Shown here piece after piece: positions 1-8,833 of a DNA stretch of 64,000 nucleotides (positions are counted from its first letter, which is position 1; each line of letters begins with the position of its first letter). The notes under the pieces are model-generated. The model did no database searches. It was not told the DNA's origin and was given only the letters and a program-made list of their open reading frames with translations. The position numbers and the translations under genes were made by a program. The stretch is taken from contig JAAEPP010000080.1 of NCBI GenBank assembly GCA_024232495.1, forward strand, positions 1 to 64,000. The letters are read 5' to 3'. This DNA comes from Flavobacteriaceae bacterium. Its GTDB lineage: Bacteria; Bacteroidota; Bacteroidia; Flavobacteriales; Flavobacteriaceae.

Positions 1-1107
1 ATTTTTTGAATAATCCTTTAACTCATCAAAAGAAACTTGGATATCATTATCTTTTCTAATTTTTCCTTCGATTAATTGAAAGCGCAATCCTTTTTCACTT
101 TTCTCGTATTCAGCTTTTGCTTCTTCCTCGGTCATCGGTTTATCACCTGAAAACTGGATCCATTTAGTTAAAAATTCTCCAGGTAAATCAAATTTTGTAT
201 TCGAAATCAAAGACTCTACTACTTCATCCATCAATTTCTGGTCACTTTGCTGAACAAATTGCTTCTCAGCATCTTCCTTAATTTTAGCTTTTAACTCATC
301 TTCAGATTTAACAACATCTTTACCAAAAATTTTATCAAAAAACTCTTGGTTTAGTACTGCCATTTCACGCAGATTTACCTCTTTTATTTCAAAATTAACT
401 TCAATATCTAAACCCTGGGCTTCCTCCTGTGAAACCTCTAAATAAGTTTGATTTTGATGGTCATTCACGAAAAGATTTTTTGTTTTTAGACTCAGTGTAT
501 CACCAACTTTAGCGCCGATTATTTTTTTTAGTTGAGTTTTGCCTTTAATTACATCTAAAGAAAAAGTGGTGTCTTTATTAATTTCTTTTTCTTCGTTGGA
601 AAAAGTACCTGTAATTTCATCCCCTTTTTCAACTTCTTTTTTTGAAATCAATTTTCCATATTGTTTACGGATAGAGGTAACTTGATCGTTTACCATCTTA
701 TCATCCGCTTCTATATTGTAATGAGTAATCGCTTTTTTACCCACTACATCTACATCAAATTTGGGAGAAAGCCCCAATTCAAAATCAAATGTAAAATCTT
801 TTGCATCCCAATCTATTTCTTCATCGTTTTTAGGTAGGGGATTTCCTAAAACGTCCAATTTTTCTTCAGTTAAATAGTTATGAAGAGCATCTTGGAGGAT
901 TTTATTTACTTCTTCTACCAAAACTGCTTTACCATATTGCTTTTTAACCATTCCCATAGGAACATGACCTTTTCTAAAACCCGGTATATTTGCAGTTTTT
1001 CTGTAATTGTTTAAAATTTTCTGAACTTTGTCCGAATAATCTTCAGCTTTAACTGCCACAGTAACCACTGCATTTAAACTATCGATGTCTTTTTTTGTAA
1101 TCTCCAT
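1..1107 (-). CDS. tig: Trigger factor, ribosome-associated chaperone (3' end outside window)
   Basis: Open frame of 369 codons from an ATG at 1107 that runs off the left edge without a stop, so the C-terminal part of this usually ~440-residue protein is missing. The N-terminus (MEITKKDIDSLNAVVTVAVK) and the GFRKGHVP loop near residue 45 match the ribosome-binding signature of trigger factor; the PPIase-like region is divergent, as is usual in Bacteroidota. The protein binds the large ribosomal subunit near the exit tunnel (L23) and shields nascent chains. A good promoter lies about 35 bases upstream, so it is probably transcribed independently of the upstream membrane-protein gene. Confidence 0.95.
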   Translation of the reverse strand, partial: MEITKKDIDSLNAVVTVAVKAEDYSDKVQKILNNYRKTANIPGFRKGHVPMGMVKKQYGKAVLVEEVNKILQDALHNYLTEEKLDVLGNPLPKNDEEIDWDAKDFTFDFELGLSPKFDVDVVGKKAITHYNIEADDKMVNDQVTSIRKQYGKLISKKEVEKGDEITGTFSNEEKEINKDTTFSLDVIKGKTQLKKIIGAKVGDTLSLKTKNLFVNDHQNQTYLEVSQEEAQGLDIEVNFEIKEVNLREMAVLNQEFFDKIFGKDVVKSEDELKAKIKEDAEKQFVQQSDQKLMDEVVESLISNTKFDLPGEFLTKWIQFSGDKPMTEEEAKAEYEKSEKGLRFQLIEGKIRKDNDIQVSFDELKDYSKN

Positions 1108-1143
1108 TTTATGTAAAATTTTACCTCTTTATTTTTGGGAGTG

Positions 1144-1174
1144 CAAAAGTACAAAACGAAAAACCTTGATACAA
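1144..1174 (-). promoter_or_regulatory. Predicted promoter of tig
   Basis: On the minus strand, TACTTTTG (1151-1144) fits the Bacteroidota -7 element TAnnTTTG exactly, and a TTG (1174-1172) lies 20 bases upstream as the -33 element. The predicted transcript would start about 30 bases before the tig ATG. Confidence 0.65.
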
Positions 1175-1193
1175 GTATTTTAAGAATAGATTG

Positions 1194-1544
1194 TTAGCTT
1201 TGACGACCTTCTTTTAAAACGGAATGCAATAAAGATTGTAAAAAGGTGAGCATTAGACTAAATAATAGGGCCCACCAAAAAGAGATTACGTTGAATCCAC
1301 TTAAAATATTAGAAGCAATCAATATAATACACGCATTGATTACAAATAAAAACAAGCCCAAAGTAACAAGGGTTGCCGGAAGGGTGAAAAAAATTAAAAC
1401 AGGACGTAAAAAAGCGTTTAAAACACCAATTATAACAGCTACCCATATAGCATACATGTAGCTTTCCACAACAACGCCAGGTAAAATATTAGCGAGTAAA
1501 AAAACTGCCAATGCAGTCAACAATAATTTTAAGAACCATTTCAT
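1194..1544 (-). CDS. Phage-holin-family (YvlD-like) small membrane protein
   Basis: 116 residues, almost entirely hydrophobic, with four predicted membrane segments (about residues 4-24, 30-50, 56-80 and 88-108) and the NAFLRPVL segment typical of the family PF04020, which is often labelled 'phage holin family' although most members are ordinary chromosomal membrane proteins. No lysis genes or phage genes are nearby, so a holin role is not supported. It lies 34 bases downstream of the hydrolase gene on the same strand and is probably the last gene of a pdxJ-hydrolase unit. Its function is unknown. Confidence 0.8.
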   Translation of the reverse strand: MKWFLKLLLTALAVFLLANILPGVVVESYMYAIWVAVIIGVLNAFLRPVLIFFTLPATLVTLGLFLFVINACIILIASNILSGFNVISFWWALLFSLMLTFLQSLLHSVLKEGRQS

Positions 1545-1578
1545 AAAAGACTAATTAAAAAAGGAGAATCTTATCCTT

Positions 1579-2343
1579 CTAAGATAAGTATTTAAATACT
1601 TCTGTACAAAAATCAGTTGGATTTTCTGCATGCAACCAATGACCAGCATTTTGAATGGTTATTATTTCAGAATTTGGGAACTGTTTTTTGATTAAAAATT
1701 CATCCTGAATTTCGATGTAGTTGGAATTTTCTCCTTTTAAAAATAAAGTTTCCTTATAAAAAATAGCATCTTCGTAAAGAGCCTTCCCTACTTCTTTAAT
1801 ATGTTTAATTAAAACAGGAAGATTAACTCGCAACCCTAACTTTCCCTTTTCCACCCAAAATAAATTTTTAAGCAAAAACTGACGAACTCCGGGAGATTTT
1901 ACATACAAAGAAATCGCTTCATCCGCCTTTTTTCTGGAATCAATCTTGTTAAAATCTAAAGATGATAATGCTTTTAAAATATCTTGGTGATGTAGGGGAT
2001 ATTTTTTAGGTGCAATATCTGCAATAATTAATTTGGATACTATCTCAGGGTATTTTACTGAGAAAGACATCGCTGTTTTTCCACCCATAGAATGACCTAA
2101 TAAAATAATATCTTCTAACTGATGAAAATTACAGTAGTTTTTTAAGTCTTCTGATAAAAAACTATAATCAAAAAATTCACTGTGAAAACTTCGCCCATGA
2201 TTGCGTTGATCTATTAAGTGAACTTGATAGCCTTGTTCTGCAAAACGTTTTCCGAGACTTTTCCAATTATCACCCATTCCTAAAAAACCATGGAGAATGA
2301 CGAATGGTCTGCCAGCACCTATAATATTCGAATGTAATTGCAT
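1579..2343 (-). CDS. Alpha/beta hydrolase, YbfF-like esterase
   Basis: 254 residues with a complete alpha/beta-hydrolase triad layout: oxyanion-hole HGFLG near residue 18, the nucleophile elbow GHSMGG with Ser85, and the catalytic His235 in GHWLHAENP near the C-terminus. Length and motif spacing resemble the YbfF/YqiA type of small cytosolic esterases; the natural substrate is unknown. Its ATG shares one base with the pdxJ stop codon (TAATG), which suggests translational coupling to pdxJ. No signal peptide is present. Confidence 0.88.
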   Translation of the reverse strand: MQLHSNIIGAGRPFVILHGFLGMGDNWKSLGKRFAEQGYQVHLIDQRNHGRSFHSEFFDYSFLSEDLKNYCNFHQLEDIILLGHSMGGKTAMSFSVKYPEIVSKLIIADIAPKKYPLHHQDILKALSSLDFNKIDSRKKADEAISLYVKSPGVRQFLLKNLFWVEKGKLGLRVNLPVLIKHIKEVGKALYEDAIFYKETLFLKGENSNYIEIQDEFLIKKQFPNSEIITIQNAGHWLHAENPTDFCTEVFKYLS

Positions 2344-3056
2344 TAATTCAATTTTTGTAAATATTGCCCAATTACATTTTCTATTCCCATATAAATCGAC
2401 TCACAAATTAAAGCGTGTCCTATGGATACTTCTAGTAAATTAGGAATATTTTCTTTGAAAAATCGAATATTCTCTAAAGATAAATCGTGACCAGCATTAA
2501 CACCTAATCCAAACTCATCAGCCTTTAAAGCACACTGGGTATAGGGCTCTACAGCTTTTTTATTTCCTAAATTATATTGCGCTGCAAAATCTTCCGTATA
2601 TAATTCGATTCGATCAGTCCCTGTAGCAGCAGCACCCTCAATCATTTCTAGGCTGGGATCTACAAATATAGAAGTTCGAATATCCTGTCTTTTAAATTCT
2701 GAAATAATTTCTGTTAAGTAATTCCTGTGTTTAATAGTATCCCAACCAGCATTTGAAGTCAAGGCATCAACGGCGTCTGGAACTAAGGTAACTTGAGTTG
2801 GTTTAATATCAAAAACCATTTTTAAGAAAGATTCAATTGGGTTTCCTTCGATATTGTACTCTGTAGTGATAATAGGTCGAATATCGTAAGCGTCTTGATA
2901 CTTAATGTGTCGTTCGTCTGGCCTTGGATGAATGGTAACACCTTGGGCTCCAAATTTTTGAACATCGATAGCAGCTTGATATACGTTAGGGGTCTGACCA
3001 CCTCTTGAATTTCTTAAAGTTGCAATTTTATTTATATTGACACTTAATTTTGTCAT
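2343..3056 (-). CDS. pdxJ: Pyridoxine 5'-phosphate synthase
   Basis: 237 residues starting at MTKLSVNINKIATLRNSRGG. PdxJ condenses 3-amino-2-oxopropyl phosphate with 1-deoxyxylulose 5-phosphate to give pyridoxine 5'-phosphate in vitamin B6 synthesis. The phosphate-binding VTIHPRPDERHI segment and the C-terminal GLGVNAGHDLS and EVSIGHALI motifs are present. The frame stays open another 88 codons upstream, but that part overlaps the divergent CBS gene, looks random, and the usual family length is ~240, so the ATG at 3056 is chosen. A TAnnTTTG-like element lies just upstream. Confidence 0.96.
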   Translation of the reverse strand: MTKLSVNINKIATLRNSRGGQTPNVYQAAIDVQKFGAQGVTIHPRPDERHIKYQDAYDIRPIITTEYNIEGNPIESFLKMVFDIKPTQVTLVPDAVDALTSNAGWDTIKHRNYLTEIISEFKRQDIRTSIFVDPSLEMIEGAAATGTDRIELYTEDFAAQYNLGNKKAVEPYTQCALKADEFGLGVNAGHDLSLENIRFFKENIPNLLEVSIGHALICESIYMGIENVIGQYLQKLN

Positions 3057-3074
3057 ATTCCTTTTTTTGAAATG

Positions 3075-3082
3075 CAAAAATA
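3075..3082 (-). promoter_or_regulatory. Possible -7 promoter element of pdxJ
   Basis: TATTTTTG on the minus strand matches TAnnTTTG exactly and lies 18 bases before the pdxJ ATG. No TTG was seen at the usual spacing, so the call is tentative. Confidence 0.35.
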
Positions 3083-3140
3083 CAATTTGAACTAGGTATT
3101 TAAAGCTATTTTTTAAGTAATTTGCAAAAAAATAATATTT

Positions 3141-3797
3141 GTGAACACACAAGAATACATAATTAATGACATTGCGCCTTTTAATATAAACACAAATATT
3201 TTGGAGGTTCAAAGTATATTTAATCAACTTACTTATTCTCATATTCCTGTAAAAAAAGAGGGTAATTATATAGGGTGTATTTCTGAAAACGATGCTCATT
3301 GTTTTGACGGCACAGAACAACTGAAAGATTATTTGTACGCGTTAGAGTCTTTTTTTGTAAGAGAAAAAACAAACTGGTTAGATATTTTAGAAGCATTTGC
3401 TTTGTACAATAGTAATATCATGCCTATCCTTTCGGACGACAATAAATATATTGGTTATTACGAACTAAGTGATATTATGTCTTTATTCAATGACACGCCC
3501 TTTTTGAACGAAGCAGGTGGGATTATTGTTGTTGAAAAAGACCAAAAAGAGTACTCTTTCAGTGAAATTTGTCAAATTATAGAATCTAACAATGCAAAAA
3601 TATTAGGAGTTTTTATTTCTAAATTAAAAAATAATACAGTACAATTAACTGTTAAGATTGGGCATATGGGCATGAATGCAATTGTTCAAACATTTAGACG
3701 TTACAACTATCATGTAGTTTCTAGCCACGAAGAAGATCGTTTTATTGAAGATTTAAAAGACCGATCCAATTACCTAGATAAATACCTTAATATATAA
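3141..3797 (+). CDS. CBS-domain protein with C-terminal ACT-like region
   Basis: 218 residues from a GTG start. Residues 1-125 resemble a pair of CBS motifs (HIPVKKEGNYIGCISENDA and MPILSDDNKYIGYYELSDI), which usually bind adenine nucleotides, followed by about 85 residues that look like an ACT-type fold. No catalytic domain is visible, so it is more likely a nucleotide sensor (AcuB-like) than an enzyme. It ends two bases before nadK, implying one operon, and is divergent from pdxJ; a link to NAD(P) or nucleotide status is an inference from that position only. Confidence 0.82.
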   Translation: MNTQEYIINDIAPFNINTNILEVQSIFNQLTYSHIPVKKEGNYIGCISENDAHCFDGTEQLKDYLYALESFFVREKTNWLDILEAFALYNSNIMPILSDDNKYIGYYELSDIMSLFNDTPFLNEAGGIIVVEKDQKEYSFSEICQIIESNNAKILGVFISKLKNNTVQLTVKIGHMGMNAIVQTFRRYNYHVVSSHEEDRFIEDLKDRSNYLDKYLNI

Positions 3798-3799
3798 TT

Positions 3800-4684
3800 A
3801 TGAAGATAGGGATTTACGGTCAATTTTATCATAAGGATTCTGAAGTCTATATCCAGTGTATTTTAGATGTTTTACAAGATAAAAACGTTGACATTGTAGT
3901 TGAAGATGCTTTTTTAAAAAGTATTCAAAAACACAAAGATATATCTAAGAGTTATTCCAAAGTTTCATCTTTTAAAGAAATTGATGACAGTTATGATTTT
4001 TTTCTAAGTATTGGGGGAGACGGGACTATTCTAAAATCTGTAACCTATGTTAAAGACCTGGGAATTCCAATTATTGGAATCAATACCGGGAGACTTGGTT
4101 TTTTAGCGACCATTCAGAAAGAAAAAATAACCGAAAGTTTACATCAAATTTTAAATGGAAATTATGTTCTTTCAGAACGCAGTTTACTATCTATATATAC
4201 CTCTCCAAACAATAAAGAAAATTTACCATTAAATTTTGCTTTGAACGAAATTGCAGTAAATAGAAAAAATACGACGTCTATGATTAAGGTAGAGACTATG
4301 GTAAACAACAAACACCTAACATCTTACTGGTCCGACGGCCTAATCATATCAACACCGACAGGCTCAACAGGTTATTCTTTAAGTTGTGGTGGTCCTGTTT
4401 TAGACCCAAATACAAACAGTATTGTCATTACTCCTATTGCTCCGCACAACTTAAACGCAAGACCACTTGTAGTCCCTGACAATAGTATAATTAACCTCAA
4501 AGTATCTGGACGTGGCAAATCGCATCTGGTGTCGTTAGACTCAAGAATAGCTACCTTAAAAAATGATACTTTAATCACTATAAAAAAAGCACCTTTCCAA
4601 ATAAAACTAGTTCAACTTTCTGAAAACAGCTTTATTAAAACACTCCGAAAAAAATTATTATGGGGTGAAGACAAGAGAAATTAA
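3800..4684 (+). CDS. nadK: NAD kinase
   Basis: 294 residues. NadK phosphorylates NAD to NADP using ATP or polyphosphate. All family motifs are visible: GGDGT with catalytic Asp74, NTGRLGFLA, and SDGLIISTPTGSTGYSLSCGG followed by TPIAPHNLNARP. The length is normal for the bacterial enzyme. It starts two bases after the CBS gene and is probably co-transcribed with it; an AT-rich hairpin follows the stop codon. Confidence 0.97.
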   Translation: MKIGIYGQFYHKDSEVYIQCILDVLQDKNVDIVVEDAFLKSIQKHKDISKSYSKVSSFKEIDDSYDFFLSIGGDGTILKSVTYVKDLGIPIIGINTGRLGFLATIQKEKITESLHQILNGNYVLSERSLLSIYTSPNNKENLPLNFALNEIAVNRKNTTSMIKVETMVNNKHLTSYWSDGLIISTPTGSTGYSLSCGGPVLDPNTNSIVITPIAPHNLNARPLVVPDNSIINLKVSGRGKSHLVSLDSRIATLKNDTLITIKKAPFQIKLVQLSENSFIKTLRKKLLWGEDKRN

Positions 4685-4710
4685 ACAATAAAACCTATTA
4701 TTTATTGTTT
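4683..4710 (+). terminator. Weak AT-rich hairpin after nadK
   Basis: AAACAATAAA (4683-4692) pairs perfectly with TTTATTGTTT (4701-4710) around an 8-base loop. The stem is A/T apart from one pair and no long T-run follows, so termination would be weak. Confidence 0.35.
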
Positions 4711-4758
4711 ATACTTGATAGTCTTAGCTTGTGTGTTACTAGATGAAAAGTTTATTAT

Positions 4759-4766
4759 TATATTTG
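4759..4766 (+). promoter_or_regulatory. Possible -7 promoter element of the DUF6089-uppS-bamA cluster
   Basis: TATATTTG matches the Bacteroidota -7 consensus exactly and lies 16 bases before the DUF6089 ATG. The closest TTG is 27 bases upstream, longer than usual, so the -33 part is unsupported. Confidence 0.45.
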
Positions 4767-4782
4767 CAGACTTTTTAGAGTT

Positions 4783-5475
4783 ATGAGGTTTTATATATTT
4801 TTAGTTGTTTTCATGCTCATACCAAATGTTATGAGTTCTCAAACCTATGAAATTGGCGGTTTTTTGGGAGCAGCTAATTATATTGGTGATGTAGGGAAAA
4901 CGACATTTATAGCGCCTAAAACATCTGTTTTTGGAGGTGTTTTTAAATGGAACCGAAGTCCTAGACATTCATTTAGAGGCACTATTTTATTTGGCAAAAT
5001 TGAAGGAGATGACAGTCAATCTAAAGACCCAAGAAGAAACGAAAGAGGCTATAAATTCGAAAATAGTCTAAATGAAGTGACTATTGGATTGGAATATACT
5101 TTTTGGGAGTTTAGTATGTACAGCGGGCAGGCAGCACACACACCCTATTTATTTACTGGTTTATCTTACCTTGGGTATAATTCGCTCACAAAAAAAAATA
5201 GTAGTCGGATAATTAAAGATAGTAATGCAAGTACCCTAGCTATTCCTATGATTGTGGGTTATAAAACTACTCTGGGGCAAAACTTTGTGCTTGCAGCTGA
5301 AATTGGAGCTCGATATACTTTTACAGATAATCTCGACGGCAGCAATCCAAATAAAGCTAGTGAAGATCAAGATGATGTAAGTTTTGGAAATATAAATAAC
5401 AATGATTGGTACGTATTTACTGGAATTACTTTAACTTTCACTTTTGGAAGAAAACCCTGTTATTGCAATTTTTAA
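4783..5475 (+). CDS. DUF6089-family outer-membrane beta-barrel protein
   Basis: 230 residues with a signal peptide (cleavage expected after residue ~19, ..NVMSSQ). The mature part has alternating beta-strand patterning, the segments EIGGFLGAANYIGDVG and KWNRSPRHSFRG, the conserved ARYTFTDNLDGSNP, and the CYC ending characteristic of the DUF6089 family found beside uppS in flavobacteria. It is probably a small outer-membrane barrel of unknown function. Its stop codon directly abuts the uppS start, so the two genes are very likely co-transcribed with bamA and the skp genes. Confidence 0.85.
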   Translation: MRFYIFLVVFMLIPNVMSSQTYEIGGFLGAANYIGDVGKTTFIAPKTSVFGGVFKWNRSPRHSFRGTILFGKIEGDDSQSKDPRRNERGYKFENSLNEVTIGLEYTFWEFSMYSGQAAHTPYLFTGLSYLGYNSLTKKNSSRIIKDSNASTLAIPMIVGYKTTLGQNFVLAAEIGARYTFTDNLDGSNPNKASEDQDDVSFGNINNNDWYVFTGITLTFTFGRKPCYCNF

Positions 5476-6216
5476 ATGAGTCTATTAAGTGAAATAAATA
5501 TTGACCAATTACCCAATCACATTGCTATTATAATGGACGGTAATGGACGGTGGGCAAAAAGTAAAGGATTGTTGAGGAATATTGGACATCAAAATGGCGC
5601 AAAAACTGTCAAAGAAGTAGTTGAAACTTGTGCAAAAATTAATGTCAAATACCTAACCTTATATGCATTTTCGACTGAGAATTGGAACCGTCCAAAGTTA
5701 GAAGTTGAATTATTGATGAAGTTATTGATATCGTCATTAAAAAAAGAGGTGAAAACACTTCAAAAAAACAACATCAAACTCTCTACAATTGGAAACTTAA
5801 ATTCTCTCCCAACCAAAGTAGCTAATGAGCTGAAGGACGTTATTGAGAAAACTAAGGATAATAATAGATTAACTTTAACACTCGCTTTAAGTTACGGATC
5901 TCGAGAAGAATTAATAAAAACTATAAAAGAGATTAGTCTTAAAGTTAAAAATAACCTAATTTCGCCCGAAAATATTGACAAATCGGTAATTAATAATCAT
6001 CTTTACGATCATTATTTACCAGACGTAGATTTACTAATACGAACCAGTGGCGAACAACGTATAAGTAACTTTTTGCTCTGGGAAATTGCATACGCTGAGT
6101 TGTTCTTTTCGGACATACTTTGGCCAGATTTTAACAAAGAAAACCTTTTTGAGGCAATATTGAATTATCAAAATAGAGAACGAAGATTTGGAAAGACAAG
6201 TGATCAACTTAAATAA
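5476..6216 (+). CDS. uppS: Undecaprenyl diphosphate synthase (isoprenyl transferase)
   Basis: 246 residues. UppS adds isopentenyl units in cis to farnesyl diphosphate to give the C55 carrier lipid for peptidoglycan and O-antigen precursors. Visible motifs are MDGNGRWAKSKG with the catalytic Asp21, LYAFSTENWNRP, and the C-terminal DLLIRTSGEQRISNFLLW and ELFFSDILWPDF. The start codon follows the preceding stop without a gap, and the 3' end overlaps the proposed bamA start by 29 bases, pointing to translational coupling. Confidence 0.97.
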   Translation: MSLLSEINIDQLPNHIAIIMDGNGRWAKSKGLLRNIGHQNGAKTVKEVVETCAKINVKYLTLYAFSTENWNRPKLEVELLMKLLISSLKKEVKTLQKNNIKLSTIGNLNSLPTKVANELKDVIEKTKDNNRLTLTLALSYGSREELIKTIKEISLKVKNNLISPENIDKSVINNHLYDHYLPDVDLLIRTSGEQRISNFLLWEIAYAELFFSDILWPDFNKENLFEAILNYQNRERRFGKTSDQLK

Positions 6217-8794
6217 TAGTGCTCAAATAAATACCTACAGGAAGATTTGTTGTATAATATTTTTTACAATAATATCTTCATTTTCACTGTTTGCCCAGCG
6301 ATCCCCGCTTCAAGGAAATAAAAAATATACTATTAATTCTTTAACTGTATCTGGTGAACAGAGTTTTAATGAAAAAACAGTTATTGCATTTACAGGGCTA
6401 AAAGTTGGTGATCGCATCTATATCCCCGGAGAAAAACTTAGTGAGATCACAAAGAAACTTTGGGATCAGGGACTATTTAGTGATATAGCATTTTACATCA
6501 CAAATATTGTTGGAGATAAAGTAGATCTTGAATTGAACATCGTAGAGCTCCCAAAAATTAAAGATGTTACAATTGTTGGCATTAAAAAAGGTAAACAAAA
6601 AGAAATTATTAAAGACAACAATTTAAAACCTGGTGTTAAAATCACAAAAAATCTTATTACTACAACAAAAAACTATATTAAAAAGAAATATCGTGAAGAT
6701 GGATTTTTTAACACCGAAGTAGAAATAACCACGAAGCCGTTTATCGACTCTTTAGGTGTAGAATTTTCAAAACATCTAACGGTAAATATCAATAGAAACA
6801 AAAAAGTGAAAATTTCTTCTATAGAGATTAAAGGAAACGAAGAACTTAGTGACAGTAAATTAAAGGCCTCTATGAAAGACACAAAAGAGAAATCGTTTTT
6901 TCGTATTTGGAAAAGGTCAAAATTCACAAATAATAGTTTTGAAACTGATAAAGAGTCAATGCTTACTAAATTTAGATCAAATGGATTTAGAGATGCACGT
7001 ATTTTAAGTGACACCATAATAGAAGAAGATAATAAAAATATTACACTAAAAATTAATGTAGAAGAAGGTAGAAGATATTATTTTGGGGATATCAATTTTA
7101 TTGGAAATAGCGTTTACACCAACAGACAGCTGCGAAGCGTTTTGGGAATCGGCGAAGGAAATACCTACAACGGTGTTTTATTACAAGAAAGAATTGAAAA
7201 TGCCGAAGATCCTGAAGCTAATGACTTAACTAACCTCTATCAAAACAATGGTTATTTGTTTTCACGTATCAATCCAGTTGAAGTTGCTGTTAAAAACGAT
7301 ACAATCGATTTTGAAGTACGAATTCATGAAGGCAAGATTGCTTATTTTGATCACATAACTGTTGTAGGAAACGACAAAACTAATGACCACGTAATTTACA
7401 GAGAAATAAGAACGCGTCCTGGTCAAAAATATAGCAAACGTAATGTGGTAAGAACCATCCGAGAACTTGGACAACTAGGATATTTTGATGCAGAACAAAT
7501 TTCGCCAAACTTCAAAAATGTAGATCCAAATAATGGCACCTTAGATATGGAGTATTCTGTAGTTGAAAAAGGGTCTAGTCAAATAGAGCTACAAGGAGGA
7601 TATGGTGGAGGTGGATTTGTAGGGACTCTTGGTCTTTCATTCAACAATTTTTCTATCCGAAATATTTTCAATAAAGAAGCCTACCATCCTTTACCAATGG
7701 GTGATGGTCAAAAATTATCAATAAGAGCACAAGGAAGTTCCTTTTATCAAACTTACAGTTTATCGTTAGTTGAACCCTGGTTAGGAGGAAAAAAACCAAT
7801 ACAACTGAGCACCTCTTTTTCTCATACCATTCAGTATTTCTATGATGCTAGAAGAAGAGATGTTGACAAATCTAGACGTTTTTTGATCACTGGTGGAGCT
7901 GTTGGTCTCGCAAAAAGACTAAAATGGCCTGACGATTATTTTACATTATCTCACTCGCTCAGTTATCAACATTATAACTTAAAAAATTATAATACAGGTT
8001 TGTTTACTTTTGGAGATGGGGAATCAAACAATTTAGCTTATACAATAGGAATTAGCAGAAATAATACTGCAACAAACCCTATTTTTCCAATGTCTGGTTC
8101 AGATTTTAGTATCTCGGCTAAAGTAACTTTACCCTACTCATTATTTAGTGATACCGATTGGAAAACGCTAGATAATGAACGTCAGGGACTAGAAGAAATT
8201 GGACCTACAGATCCTGACTTTGTGAATGCAACTGAAAGAATAGCCGAAATAGATCAACAAAAATTTAAATGGCTAGAGTATTACAAAATAAAATTTAAGG
8301 GAACATGGTATACCCAACTAGTTGGAAAAATGGTTTTACGACCAAGTGCAGAATTTGGTTTTTTGGGAGCCTACAATCAAGATAGAGGTGTCCCTCCTTT
8401 CGAACGGTTTTTCTTAGGGGGTGATGGGTTAGGTTCCTACAGTTTAGATGGTCGTGAAGTAATAGCTCTGAGAGGATATCCAAATCAATCTTTATCAACT
8501 ATAGATGGAAATGCCCTATATAACAAATTTTCTTTAGAATTACGTTATCCAATAACTTTGAAGCAGCTTGCTTCCATATATGCTTTGACCTTTATTGAAG
8601 GTGGGGCAGCTTATGATAATTTCAGAGAATACAATCCTTTTCAATTAAAAAGGTCTGCTGGCTTAGGATTACGTATATTTATGCCTGCATTTGGGTTATT
8701 GGGAATTGATTTTGGTTACGGTTTCGATCCTGCACTTGGTGGTTTTCAACCAAACGGCTGGGAAACTCATTTTATTATAGGGCAACAATTTTAA
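6188..8794 (+). CDS. bamA: Outer-membrane protein assembly factor BamA
   Basis: 868 residues: a signal peptide ending near residue 37 (..SFSLFAQ), five POTRA domains (about 45-455), then a C-terminal 16-strand barrel. The loop-6 motif RGYPNQ (Arg762) and a C-terminal Phe (..IIGQQF) are the hallmarks of Omp85 proteins. BamA folds and inserts outer-membrane proteins. A long charged extracellular insertion in the barrel is normal for Bacteroidota. No ATG is available before the signal peptide: the start is TTG 6188 (used here) or in-frame GTG 6200, both inside the uppS coding sequence. Two Skp-type chaperones follow. Confidence 0.95.
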   Translation: MERQVINLNNSAQINTYRKICCIIFFTIISSFSLFAQRSPLQGNKKYTINSLTVSGEQSFNEKTVIAFTGLKVGDRIYIPGEKLSEITKKLWDQGLFSDIAFYITNIVGDKVDLELNIVELPKIKDVTIVGIKKGKQKEIIKDNNLKPGVKITKNLITTTKNYIKKKYREDGFFNTEVEITTKPFIDSLGVEFSKHLTVNINRNKKVKISSIEIKGNEELSDSKLKASMKDTKEKSFFRIWKRSKFTNNSFETDKESMLTKFRSNGFRDARILSDTIIEEDNKNITLKINVEEGRRYYFGDINFIGNSVYTNRQLRSVLGIGEGNTYNGVLLQERIENAEDPEANDLTNLYQNNGYLFSRINPVEVAVKNDTIDFEVRIHEGKIAYFDHITVVGNDKTNDHVIYREIRTRPGQKYSKRNVVRTIRELGQLGYFDAEQISPNFKNVDPNNGTLDMEYSVVEKGSSQIELQGGYGGGGFVGTLGLSFNNFSIRNIFNKEAYHPLPMGDGQKLSIRAQGSSFYQTYSLSLVEPWLGGKKPIQLSTSFSHTIQYFYDARRRDVDKSRRFLITGGAVGLAKRLKWPDDYFTLSHSLSYQHYNLKNYNTGLFTFGDGESNNLAYTIGISRNNTATNPIFPMSGSDFSISAKVTLPYSLFSDTDWKTLDNERQGLEEIGPTDPDFVNATERIAEIDQQKFKWLEYYKIKFKGTWYTQLVGKMVLRPSAEFGFLGAYNQDRGVPPFERFFLGGDGLGSYSLDGREVIALRGYPNQSLSTIDGNALYNKFSLELRYPITLKQLASIYALTFIEGGAAYDNFREYNPFQLKRSAGLGLRIFMPAFGLLGIDFGYGFDPALGGFQPNGWETHFIIGQQF

Positions 8795-8833
8795 AAAATG
8801 GCACGATATTTTCTTAACTTACAACTAACAATT

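Noticed and set aside
1246..1461. Open frame on the plus strand opposite the holin-family gene
   Set aside because: The minus-strand frame has clear membrane helices and family motifs; the plus-strand frame has none.
1194..1544. Interpretation as a phage lysis gene
   Set aside because: The 'holin' label comes from a family name; there are no phage genes nearby and related proteins are common in chromosomes.
3057..3320. An upstream extension of pdxJ by 88 codons
   Set aside because: The extra residues look random, overlap the divergent CBS gene, and exceed the normal family length of about 240; the ATG at 3056 has the conserved N-terminus.
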